The notes under the pieces: generated by a model
The model's input: the letters and a program-made list of their open reading frames with translations, nothing else
Database searches by the model: none
What the model was told of the DNA's origin: nothing
Assembly: GCA_030141605.1 (NCBI GenBank)
Contig: JAQGDQ010000856.1
Location: 1-61,094, forward strand
DNA: 61,094 bases
DNA from: Tubiluchus corallicola
Taxonomy: Eukaryota > Priapulida > Priapulimorpha > Priapulimorphida > Tubiluchidae
Direction: 5' to 3'
Part shown: positions 40,740 through 53,000 of the stretch, in pieces
Numbering within the stretch: position 1 is the first letter of the stretch
How the letters are laid out: each line of letters opens with the position of its first letter
Translations under genes and position numbers: made by a program

Positions 40740-43029
40740 AGTAAGCAAAAAAATTACAGTTTTAGTTACGCAACATTTATTAAAACTAAATTAACGAATG
40801 CATCCATAATAAAAAGTAAATAATGAATCACTAATGCACAGTTCAAAACTGAGTCCTGCATTTTAGTTTACTGAACAGCGTTCCCAACTGAGATTTGCAA
40901 AACTCGGTTTCTGCTTGTCAGAAAAATTGTCAACTAGTTTACAGCTACAACTTCTTAGTCAAGCTCTACAATTTATTAGTCCAGACTGTCAGTCTTGCAG
41001 CGCATTTAAGTCTTTGCCTCATTGATTCTTCTACTTTCAGCCGCTGCTTGCTGTACCCAAGTCCTTTATATACACCACTCCTGTGGCACTGGCAATAGTC
41101 CTCTTTTGTATTTTGGTTTGATGATAGCCAGAATCCTTCACATATCGACAGTAGTTGTTTTCAACTTCAGCATGCTCCCATTGAAGAAAATTTGTAAATC
41201 ATTAATAGTTTTATAATAATTGATTTTTGTTTAATTTTTTTATTCAGTTTGTTGTTTTTGTTTTTAAGTCACCTAGTTAGCTATCCTTTAGTGGGCATAA
41301 ATATAATTATTAGACACTGGTGAGTCTGAAAGTATAACTGAAAGTATTTTGTGGATAAAACATATTTAGAAAAAGTCATAGAAAAGGTTTACTGGGATGC
41401 GTATGGTAAAAGGATAAAATGCAAAAAAACCGGTCTGGGGGTAATTCCCCCCGCACCCGTGACCCTATAATGGTTAATATAATTAATATCATGTTGGTAA
41501 GGTTGCATTACGCTTAAACCTTAGTGAGTATTGATTGATTTGCTCTTACCTGTGATTTTGCTTTAATTGTGCTGTGAAAATAATCCAGTCAAAAATAGTC
41601 ATTAGAGAAACATAACGAACGATTTGTATAAATTGTGGCCACACTAATAATACACTTTATTAACAAATTTAACTGTTACACTTTACATTACGTTACAACA
41701 AAAATAATCACATAATTCACACCACTTTAAATAATCTCACATATAGGCCTATATAAAAAAGAGAACAAGAAAAAAGGGACCACCTTGTGTGGTACCTGCT
41801 GATAGGTGGTCACCGATCAGCGATGACACTTCCTTTTTATAGGCAAGGTTAACTAAACGCATAGTTACACATGCATGAACGAAGCCCAGGCTTGATTTAA
41901 AGCGGATTTTCCGATATTACCCTATTTAATGGCTCCCCCTACTGAGCAAGTCTACACGAAATGTCTTTGCCATTTCAGTGTGTGCTTGGCACGATAAGTC
42001 TAAAAATTATAGAAAGCTAAAATGTGTTTGGAGATGTAGAAATTCAACATAGTTTACTATGGAAAATAGTTTACTATTCATTAATGTGTTCAACTTGTAA
42101 CCGTCTTTATAAATTATTCAAGATTACAGGTAGTTAAATTACACTTGAAGATGTAGAATTGTATAGAAGTGAATTAATGTATACAATTGTTCAAATTTAA
42201 ACATATCTCAACTTCTGAAACAACCATCTTAACACAAAAAAGCACAAAAAGCTTTCAGTAAAAAGCACTTCGTACCAGGAAACACTTCCAAACTCGTTAT
42301 TATCGGCTTCAAATTTAGAAAAAAATGCCTTATAATCCTCATTTTGGAATGTGATGCTTGAACGACAAGCTCAACTGTCTAACTGCTAGTGACCGATGTC
42401 CAATCACAGAACGACCTGTAGTTTAGTGTATTTAAAATAAGATTTGTCAAGTTCGTTTACTGATTTACTCATTTACTTTTTGTAAATAAGATATACTTGC
42501 TAAACAATCAATTTATGTCGACAAAAAGATCAATGATTTACTTTAGTAGACTTTAAATTATGTATTATTCGACCAGCACCTTATTATGTTTAATTAAACT
42601 TCGGTTTTAATTAATAATGTTATAATTACTATTCGTTTGTTTGCCTTATACGTATTAGATTGTGAACGTCTGCTTTTTATTAATGAATAAGTTTATCTAC
42701 TTATTACGTAAATACAAATTGTACACTTTGTCTTTTATGTATTTTAATTTTATTATCTTTCTAACCTGAAGACTTTTGTGCCAGTTTTACTGTAGAATGT
42801 CCAAAGCTTGTAAAATAAATTATTTTTAAACTAAAAACGAAATTAATCAGGCCTAACTTTGTTCTTTTGCATGAAATGAAGCTTTTCGTGGCATTCCGAA
42901 GTTTGTATAAACAAGAAGGCCTAATTTCTTTTTATCGTTAAGCCTATCTACTGATCTTATTCAATTATATTGCATTACTTAAAGCTGTGACGTCACCACA
43001 GAAGATAATCGTGTTTCTGATCTATTGGT
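40740..43029. other. Intergenic sequence, no gene recognised
   Basis: No RT, LTR or host exon found. 41775-41830 has an 8-bp inverted pair GACCACCT/AGGTGGTC around an 18-nt loop. 41440-41485 has a CCCCCCGCACCCGTGACCC patch next to GGTTAATA. 42400-42960 is very AT-rich. Confidence 0.4.
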
Positions 43030-43530
43030 TGGTTAGTATCCTTCTGTCTCGAAAGACAATGGAGTGTGCGCCAAGAGAGTCAGTTATTAATCACATTGAT
43101 GGAGCTGCAGCGTCGACTGTGGCTGAGCAGTGCGATCCTTGAACGTCTCCAGGGCGCATGCCTGGGCAAGGTGTATGGAGATCCTGTGTTGCCCAGACAA
43201 CAGGAACCCCCTCTCTTCCTCCCTGGTCCAAAGGAAAGCAGAGCGATACGTTTGGCACCAGGTTGGCTGCAGGAACTGCCTGAGTCAGCGAGCATGCTGC
43301 ACTGGTCCACCTTCGGGGCTCCACTCCTGATTTGGAAGGTTTACTCCTCTACACATGGCCGTTGGGTCACTTGACCTCCTCCGCCCACTAGCCGTTGGCT
43401 GCTTGTGCAGCTCCTCCGCCTAGTGTCGAGACACAGTGTGGGCATCCCGCAAGCCCACAGCACCTGGTATTCCTAGGCGGTCACCCATCCAAGTACTAAC
43501 CAGGTTCTAAGTAGCTTAACTTCGATGATC
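43030..43530 (-). mobile_element. 5S-rRNA-derived SINE
   Basis: The head (43530-43451, minus) is the 3' two thirds of 5S rRNA: GAAGTTAAGC, CCTGGTTAGTACTTGGATGG, GTGACCGCC(T)AGGAATACC and AGGTGCTG(T)GGGCTT. It therefore keeps the type 1 pol III internal control region (box A, intermediate element, box C). A body of about 410 bp of moderate GC follows, ending near TGTCTTTCGAGACAGAAGGA and TACTAACC. About the first 40 nt of 5S are missing, so it is a SINE3-type element or truncated copy, not a functional 5S gene. ORFs of 66-102 codons on both strands within the body are incidental. Confidence 0.85.
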
Positions 43531-44061
43531 TTAACTTAACGAAATAAACTTAATAAAATCTAAATTTAGTATTCAAATTGAAATAATATTTAACACATGC
43601 ACCAGGTATTTAAAATTAGTCTTTAAAATAGCTGAAAATTTACGATTTTCTTTCGAAAAAAGGTTTTGGTTTTATTGGCGTGGCTTGTTTTCTTGTGTTT
43701 CGGTTTATTTTAGCTTGTGTGACGGTAACTGCAAGGCGGAATGACCGTAACCGCTTCCGACAATGGCTCAATATTACTCCAAGCTTGAACAATTTCTTAC
43801 CAACATACTTATATACTTACAATGTTCCAGGAAGTTGTCAGTGCGTCGCGTATCTGCCCTAGGCCCAAAATTATTAACAAAATTTTAATTGAAAATATAT
43901 TAGCAGGGCTTGTTAGTTGTCACCGTACAAATAATCATAATGAATTATTTATTATAAGCAAAGGGTTAACGCACTAAATACGAAAACGTCGACTTTATCA
44001 TTTCTGTGTGACGTGCATCTATGTACGGTCGTGTTCTATCTTTGTTAACTTACAAAACAAG

Positions 44062-44082
44062 ATGGCTGCTTTACAGCAATGG
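44062..44082 (+). CDS. Pentraxin-like gene exon 1 coding part (seven codons)
   Basis: AACAAG ATG GCT GCT ... TGG followed by donor GTGAGT. Gives MAALQQW, and joined in phase 0 to exon 2 completes a canonical signal peptide; this join is the main reason for choosing this start over the ATG at 46381. Good context (A at -3, G at +4). Transcripts would verify. Confidence 0.65.
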
Positions 44083-47000
44083 GTGAGTGTATTCGTAGAG
44101 ATATTTTATTTTTTTCATCTGTGGTTTCTAAGACGTAAAAAATTGTTCACAGTGGCGGCCATAACATCTAATTTAACTTTTTCTAATTCATTTCTTTTCT
44201 CTTTTTCTTTATCTCTGTCTATTATTCTATCTTAACTACTACCTGTTTTTCCATAATTCTCTCTCTTGTAAATTAAGTCGTTTTTTTCACTTTTCATGGT
44301 GGTCTTACAAGCTTTGCTTCTTGACCACCATGCAGCATCTATTTCTTGTTGATAAACTATTATGTAGTTTAGTAACTATGTTAGTACACCTCTGTTAAAT
44401 TTTTGTACTTATATTTTGAAATTTTTCCCTACCTATATCATGCTATAGTATACTAATGTAGTTCTGTTACAATTATTGTAACTATATTTCATTTTCTAGT
44501 TAAAGGACATAACAGTTAAAGATAATAATGCAAATTCAATGTAAAAATACATGCTGAAGTGATAATAAATTACAATTACAATAATTAGCTATCTGATGTG
44601 AAAACTTATTATACTTTTAACGGAAACAGCAATGCGCTGCTGTTCTTCAGCCAATGAACAACGTGCAAGACGCTGGCTACTTTGGTGTATCAGAGGCTTA
44701 AATTTCAAATCTGACATTTTTCCCGAAATGAACATAATTTCCCAGAAGGCTTGGCTGGTTTTTTTATTTTTGTTTCGGGACACTTCTGGCCAGAATCCAG
44801 CACTAATGATGATGATAGTGATGATGATGTTGATGATAATGTTGATGGCGATGATGATAATGATAGTGGTGATGATGATGATGGTGATGATGATGGTGAT
44901 GGTGGTGATGATAGTGATGATGATGGTGGTGGTGATGCTGGTGGTGGTGATGATGATGATGATGGTGATGATAGTGATGATGATGGTAGTGGTGATGGTG
45001 GTGATGATGATGGTGATGATGATGATGGTGATGATGATGATGATGATGGTGATCGTGGTGATGATAGTGGTGATGATGATGATGATGATGATGGTGATGG
45101 TGGTGGTGATGATGATGATGATGATGACGACAAATCTTTAATTACGTCTCTACTTGCACGTTCTATACAACAGTATTAAAATGAAATCATGTACTGATAT
45201 TAGCGACACACATAAATACAATTATGTAAAAATAAAAGCAACAGTGCAAATTATATACAAATAAACAAATTCATACGTATAAACACATACGTTATAAAGT
45301 ACAAAATGTTGTTGTCGTAATGATCAGATTCAAATTATAATTAAGTTATTACACCACTATTGTTGTTCAATTATATTATATATATCATCTTTATTCACAC
45401 AAAATGATTGCATTACATGTAATATATAACAGGGTAAGTAGTACTATTTACACTGGTACATACATTATGTTGTTAGTAGCGAATGCAACATTTCATTAAC
45501 ATCGTTAACTGTGAAACCATTAATTACATATTCATTATGCAAAAGTCCAGAGCAGAATGTACGCTATAATATTAACAGGTCTATAAGCATAAGTATGGTG
45601 GCTCAAATGTGCTCTAATACGGTTTCTACCGAGTATACTTATACTTGTATGGTGATTTCACACAGCCAGTGAGCAAAGAACTGGATTAACAGATAAATTT
45701 ATGTTACAATGGAGCTTTAGAATTCGCTTATGGAAGAGTATATCTATAGGATGTGTATCAGCAATACGCAATGTCATGCTGGGATGAAAATTTCTAGGCA
45801 AGTTTAAGATTCGCCTCAATGCTTTTCTAAAGTTTCCAAGACTAATAAAGTTAGGACATCATACTAATGGACAACTTCATAAAACGACATTTACAGAACT
45901 GAACCGGTAAAGGTGTCCTAGCCTCGTTTCGAGGTGTGCTCATATCCTCAACCATGACACGACCAGCGGCGAGAGGAAAGCAGATGTCTGGTAGTCAACC
46001 ATCTAATTACTAACCCAGCCTAACATGGTTAACTTCATTTGCTAGGTAAGATGTAAAATAGCTCGCCAAAAATATATCAAAAAACTGTTGTTGTGATACA
46101 CTACACGACAGGCCTGCTTACTGCTGTTTAGTCAAGGAAAAGTCAAAGAAAAGTATCTGACTTCAGACAAATTACGTTGATTAAAGACCAATATCTTCTA
46201 TAACTGATAATACTGTTAGTTTTAGGCGCGAAGCATTCGGGTTTCTAACAAGTGATGCTGTGTTAGTTCAACTCAAAACTTTCAAAAGCCTTAATAATAC
46301 CTTCCGTCTAGTTTGGTCAATGCTATATAACACCAATGTTGTGAAATTCTTTTCAGATCTTATTCTTTCTCGTCTTTACCATGATTGGTCACCGTGGAAG
46401 TCACGTGAATGGTCAAGTAAGCGAATTGGCCAAACGTTTCGCTGACCTGGTGAGAGGTCAAAGAACCGGGGTTGGCATTTTAAAGAAATTTGCAGAAACC
46501 GGTGAAAAAACTCCAGGTGGAAGTGTTACTCATGGTTCTGCCGGTTTCGTTAACACGGCTACTGATGCTTCTAGTAACTTAAACATAGATGGTTCTTCTG
46601 GTTCCACTAGCTTGGATGATGCAAATGCACTTACTGGCACCTCAGAGTCAACAGAAAATGCTGGCTCTACCAACTCTGATGAAACCTCCGAGGGATTGCT
46701 GAGCGCAGCGAAAAACTTCCTGGATAAACAAGTTGATCAAGTTGTTGAAAGTTTTTCCGAACTAAATTTTGCCAAAAGATATGGAGATTTTTTATCTTCG
46801 GAGAAACAGGTCAATAAGGGAAGGAAGAGAGATGAAGATGTTGATATAGCTCACGTATCGCAGCAAGATATTGATCCTGTTGATGCTGTGCTAATAGATG
46901 ACGATAACCTGCCCGATACGCATGCAAACATTGAGCTCGGAAAAAATTCTCACATTGTGGCACTTGTTACTAATGTCTCAGGTATGTAAGTAATCTATTT

Positions 47001-50000
47001 ATGAACACAAACTTCGCTAGACAGTTTATATGTATAACTTGTAATGTTAAATCGCTAGTAACGAGAATTTTGAGGAAATTATTAATAATAATTAATCAAA
47101 TGGCAACTTCGTTACAGTGGAAAACGTCGAGAAATAGCGATGAAAGTTAACCTCCTTAATTGCCACTTACGGGTCAAAGGTCACAAACTTTAACGTAAAT
47201 GCTGTTCATCTCGATGTGCTTTTGTAAACTTATATTTCTTTTATTTTTATGCATGTCTGTTAATACGATTTCTTACTCATTATAAATGCGTAGATTCACT
47301 TGGAGGCAGCTATGAGACAGAGATAGACTTCAAAGAACGTTTGGAAAGATACAAGGCGTACACAGACCTTGGTCTAGAAGCGCTAGCTGATGGTATGTAA
47401 AATTTAATGTAGGGAAGAACGAATCCTGTGGTTGCTTTGATGGAGTATTTGCCTAAAAGGGCATTTAGAACATCCTAATGGGTCATTGACCCATGTCTAG
47501 AAAAGATTGTTTAATATGAAACTAAGATAGTGTTCTTCTGAGATCTGCCATGACCATAATCGTAAAAAAAATCAAAATGTCAATAAATCTCAAAAATTAT
47601 TTTCCTTCAGAAGCTTCCGTTCTCTCGGATTTCATCAGCTTCACAGAAAGATAGAATAATAAAAAAACTACAGATGAAACTACACATAAAATAAATGTGT
47701 ACAATCTCAATAAATTAAAGGGTATTATTCATGTTCCCAACAGTAAATAGTAATGCCTACGTCACAAGTAGGATGCAAGCAATTTGAAAAGCGGGGAGTG
47801 TTGGCACAATTGAAATCATGGAACTTTTGCGCATGCTCATCCTTGTGAAAGAAAGTATGAAGTACTTTTATCACTGTCAACTCTCATTGGTCCGAGCCAC
47901 AGAAGGTGACAGAACTCACTACAAAACATGTTCTTAATGTTTCATTTAGATGCCTACAGATGGTGCTGCTATATATATATGATTAGTAGTTTAACTGAAG
48001 TCCTACAAAACGATGGCGCCAGTATCAAACGAAGTTTACTACACTATACTAGAACTTTACTAGTACTAGAAATTTTTAGAAATGAAGCCATATTTTACGT
48101 GGCCAAGCCTAAATAGATAAATACATTTGGGTAGCTCTTCATGAAGCCAGCAATTAGAATGAACACAACATTCCGGACAAATTATATCCGTCAAAATATT
48201 ATACTTAAGGTATCATTTTAAGCAAAATATTATATAATCATTATCAAACTCATTATCAACAACATTATTAGCAAAATATCAATGCATCAACAAACAAGTT
48301 TTTTTTACTCCAATTTTTTAACGAGGTTCCGGTTTCCTCGATTTTTTTTATTTTACATTTTTTAAATTTTTTTTGTTTTACATTTTTAATTTTTTTTTTT
48401 GTTTTACTTTTTTTAATTTTTTTTAATTTTTTTAATTTTCGGTCCGATTTTTTTACGAGCTTTGGTTTGCTCCTCTTCTACTCCTGAAAAACACAGAAAA
48501 ATCCAAAACTTAGACAAAGCTGATAATTATATGAATTAGTAGTACACATTAACTTCACATTAAAAATTATAATACCTTAAGTAATACACATACAATAGAT
48601 GACAGTAGTCATAAATTACAATACTGTGTTTGCTTTGTTAAACAGAAACGAGCAACCGATACTAGTTACTACAGACGTTTTATTAATTATGCACAGAGAC
48701 CCACTCGCAGTGAAGCCAAACTATTGAAGTTTAGTGAAGCCGGGGACTCAAGAAGCCACTGTAGCGTAAGCAATAAAAATTCGAAGTTAGGTCTAAAGGT
48801 CTAAAAAAGGGAAGAGGGGTTTTTTTTGTAACAGGTTGGTCTTTCCGTCAACTAAGCCAGCCAAAGCTAACAATCAATTGAGTGTCTTCTATTCATTCTT
48901 AAACTTACAAATGATCATGTGACATCATCATTATATTCGGAATCTTTTACGTACAATAGCTGGACGCCATCTTTAATTCTCCTCTCTAGATTCTATATAT
49001 GAAGGTGACAGCATGAACCAATGGTGTAATCGCTTGCAGGAAACTATCCTTCTGGTACATGCTGGTATATCTGATTTGACAGAACTGATCAAATAAACTA
49101 TCCTATTTCCAATTTCCTAATTCCATAATTTTTAATCATTTTCTGTAGAAATTTTTTAGGAGTTTAGCGAAAGCAACGCCATGAAGCGATTAGTGTCATA
49201 TTTGCGTCCTCTCCCCTGAATGTTTGTATCTCGTCACGTGGAAAAACTACGAGAAATTTTAGTACATACACTACACTGAAACTATCATGTGCAATAAAGA
49301 AGTGATTTGAAACCAAGTCTTACCATTGCCTCCACATTCACCTGGCCTGGCAGCGACCACCCGAAAATGGTCGCTGCCAGCCTCTCATTCATTTGCCTTT
49401 CCCTTTCCTTTTCCTCATACTTTTCCTTTCCATCCTACAGAAAACAAAAGAAACATTTTAGTAAATTCTCCAGTCTAAAAAGCATCGTGCCGTTGTAGTG
49501 TAGGGTTTAGCATGGCGTCCGGGAGAGAAGAAGACGGAGGTGCGAGTCCCAGTGCAGATGTGAAACTGCTTGAGACTTACTAATTAACATTTTGCTTACA
49601 GCAGAATCTTCTTGATATACACCCAGTCTTTATTTTTATTTATTTATTATTAGTCTTCCGTTTAGGGCCAGAGGGTCACGAAGCATAGGGTCAAAGGGTC
49701 ACGAAGCACAGGGCCAGAGGGTCACGAAGCACAGGGCCAGAGGGTCACAAAACACAGGGCTAGATGTTCACGAAGCACGGGGCCAGAGGGCAACGAAGCA
49801 CAGGGCCAGAGGGTCACGAAGCATAGGGTTAGACGGTTACGAAGCACAGGGCTAGATGTTCACGAAGCATAGGGCTAGATGGTCACGAAGCACAGGGCTG
49901 GAGGGTCACGAAGCACAGGGCTAGATGGTCACGAAGCACAGGGCTAGAGAGTCACGAAGCACGGGGCAAGAGGGTCACGAAGCACAGGGCTAGATGATCA

Positions 50001-53000
50001 CGAAGCACAGGGCCAGAGGGTCACGAAGCACGGGGCGAGAGGGTCAAGAAGCACAGGGCTAGATGGTCACGAAGCACAGGGCTAGAGGGTCACGAAGCAC
50101 AGGGCCAGAGGGTCACGAAGCACAGGGCCAGAGGGTCACGAAGCACAGGGCCAGAGGGTCACGAAGCACAGGGCCAGAGGGTCACGAAGCACAGGGCTAG
50201 AGGGTCACGAAGCACAGGGCCAGAGGGTCACGAAGCACAGGGCTAGAGGGTCACGAAGCACAGGGCCAGAGGGTCACAAAGCACAGGGCTAGATGGTCAC
50301 GAAGCACAGGGCCAGAGGGTCACGAAGCACAGGGCCAGAGGGTCACGAAGCACAGGGCTAGAGGGTCACGAAGCACAGGGCTGGAGGGTCACGAAGCACA
50401 GGGCTAGATGGTCACGAAGCACAGGGCTAGAGGATCACGAAGTACAGGGCCAGAGGGTCACGAAGCACAGGGCTAGAGGGTCACGAAGCACGGGCGAGGG
50501 TCCAGAGCACAGGGCTAGAGGGTCACGAAGCACAGGGCCAGAGGGTCACGAAGCACAGGGCTAGATGGTCACGAAGCACAGGGCCAGAGGGTCACGAAGC
50601 ACAGGGCCAGAGGGTCACGAAGCACAGGGCTAGATGGTCACGAAGCACAGGGCTAGATGATCACGAAGTACAGGGCCAGAGGGTCACGAAGCACAGGGCT
50701 AGAGGGTCACGAAGCACGGGGCTGGAGGGTCACGAAGCATAGGGTCAAAGAGTCACGAAGCACAGGTCTAGGTGGTCACGAAGCACAGGGCCAGAGGGTC
50801 ACGAAGCACAGGGCTAGAGGGTCACGAAGCACAGGGCCAGAGGGTCACGAAGCACAGGGCCAGAGGGTCACGAAGCACAGGGCTAGAGGGTCACGAAGCA
50901 CAGGGCTAGGGGGTCACGAAGCACAGGGCTAGATGGTCACGAAGCACAGGGCCAGAGGGTCACGAAGCACAGGGCCAGAGGGTCACGAAGCACAGGGCCA
51001 GAGGGTCACGAAGCACAGGGCCAGAGGGTCACGAAGCACAGGGCCAGAGGGTCACGAAGCACAGGGCCAGAGGGTCACGAAGCACAGGGCCAGAGGGTCA
51101 CGAAGCATAGGGTCAAAGGGCCACGAAGCACAGGCCTAGAGGGTCACGAAGCACAGGGCCAGATGGTCACGAGGCACAGGGCTAGATGGTCACGAGGCAC
51201 AGGGCCAGAGGGTCACGAGGCACAGGGCCAGAGGATCACGAAGCACAGGGCCAGAGGGTGATGAAGCACAGGGCTAGAGGGTCACGAAGCACAGGGCTAG
51301 AGGGTCACGAAGCACAGGGCTAGAGGGTCACGAAGCACAGGGCTAGAGTCACGAAGCACAGGGCAGAGTCACAAGCACAGGGTCAGAGGGTCACGAAGCA
51401 CAGGGCCAGAGGGTCACGAAGCACAGGGCCAGAGGGTCACGAAGCACAGGGCCAGAGGGTCACGAAGCACAGGGCCAGAGGGTCACGAAGCACAGGGCCA
51501 GAGGGTCACGAAGCACAGGGCCAGAGGGTCACGAAGCACAGGGCTAGAGGGTCACGAAGCACAGGGCTAGAGGGTCACGAAGCACAGGGCCAGAGGGTCA
51601 CGAAGCACAGGGCTAGATGGTCACGAAGCACAGGGCCAGAGGGTCACGAAGCACAGGGCCAGAGGGTCACGAAGCACAGGACTAGAGGGTCACGAAGCAC
51701 AGGGCCAGAGGGTCACGAAGCACAGGGCCAGAGGGTCACGAAGCACAGGGCCAGAGAGTCACGAGGCACAGGGCCAGAGGGTCACGAAGCACAGTGCCAG
51801 AGGGTCACGAAGCACAGGGTCAGAGGGTCACGAAGCACAGGGCTAGATGGTCACGAAGCACAGGGCTAGAGGGTCACGAAGCACAGGGCCAGAGAGTCAC
51901 GAGGCACAGGGCCAGAGGGTCACGAAGCACAGGGCTAGAGGGTCACGAAGCACAGGGTCAAAGGGTCACGAAGCACAGGGCTAGAAGGTCACGAAGCACA
52001 GGCCTAGAGGGTCACGAAGCACAGGGCCAGAGGGTCACGAGGCACAGGGCCAGAGGGTCACGAAGCACAGGGCTAGAGGGTCACGAAGCACAGGGTCAAA
52101 GAGTCACGAAGCACAGGGTCAGAGGGTCACGAAGCACAGGGCCAGAGGATCACGAAGCACAGGGCTACATGGTCACGAAGCACAGGGCCCTAGGGTCACG
52201 AAGCATAGGGTCAAAGAGTCACGAAGCACAGGTCTAGGTGGTCACGAAGCACAGGGCTAGATGATCACGAAGCACAGGGCCAGAGGGTCACGAAGCACAG
52301 GGCCAGAGGGTCATGAAGCACAGGGCTAGATGGTCACGAAGCACAGGGCTAGATGATCACGAAGCACAGGGCCAGAGGGTCACGAAGCACAGGGCCAGAG
52401 GGTCACGAAGCACAGGGCCAGAGGGTCACGAAGCACAGGGCCAGAGTGCCAAAATAATTTTTCCTGACGAATTTCGTATGCGTACATTACCATGCTTCGT
52501 ATGTACACATTAGCGTGTTTCGTATGCGCACATTATCTTGTTTCGTATGCGTATATTACCTTGTTTCGTATGCGCACATTATCTTGTTTCGTATGCGTAC
52601 ATTATTTTGTTTCGTATGCGCACATTATCTTGTTTCGTATGCGCACATTATCTTGTTTCGTATGCGCACATTATCTTGTTTCGTATACGCACATTATCTT
52701 GTTTCGTATGCGCACATTATTTTGTTTCGTATGCGGACATTACCATGCTTCGTATGCGTACATTACCATGTTTCGTATGTGCACATTATCTTGTTTCGTA
52801 TGCGGACATTACCATGCTTCGTATGTACACATTAGCGTGTTTCGTATGCGTACATTACCATGTTTCGCATGCGTATATTACCTTGTTTCGTATGCGCACA
52901 TTATCTTGTTTCGTATGCGCACATTATTTTGTTTCGTATGTACACATTACCGTGTTTCGTATGTGTACATTACCATGCTTCGTATGTGCACATTACCATG

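Noticed and set aside
40740-43029. Possible 5' LTR or RT of the gypsy element
   Set aside because: I saw no direct repeat matching the region beyond 37977 and no RT motifs (YXDD); not supportable without alignment.
43451-43530. Functional 5S rRNA gene
   Set aside because: The first 40 nt are missing and a SINE-like body follows; no terminator T-run at the 5S 3' end.
44632-45179. ORFs with poly-Met/Val, poly-Ser and poly-Asp
   Set aside because: Microsatellite frames in the first intron of the pentraxin-like gene.
46381-46989. ATG at 46381 as the start of a 202-aa protein
   Set aside because: An acceptor lies 24 bp upstream and the in-frame ILFFLVFT before it completes a signal peptide with MAALQQW from 44062; the frame also runs past a good donor at 46982.
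49513-49581. 23-codon ORF MASGREEDGGASPSADVKLL... as a small gene or exon
   Set aside because: It coincides with the tRNA-like SINE head (box B lies in it), and ends without a donor.
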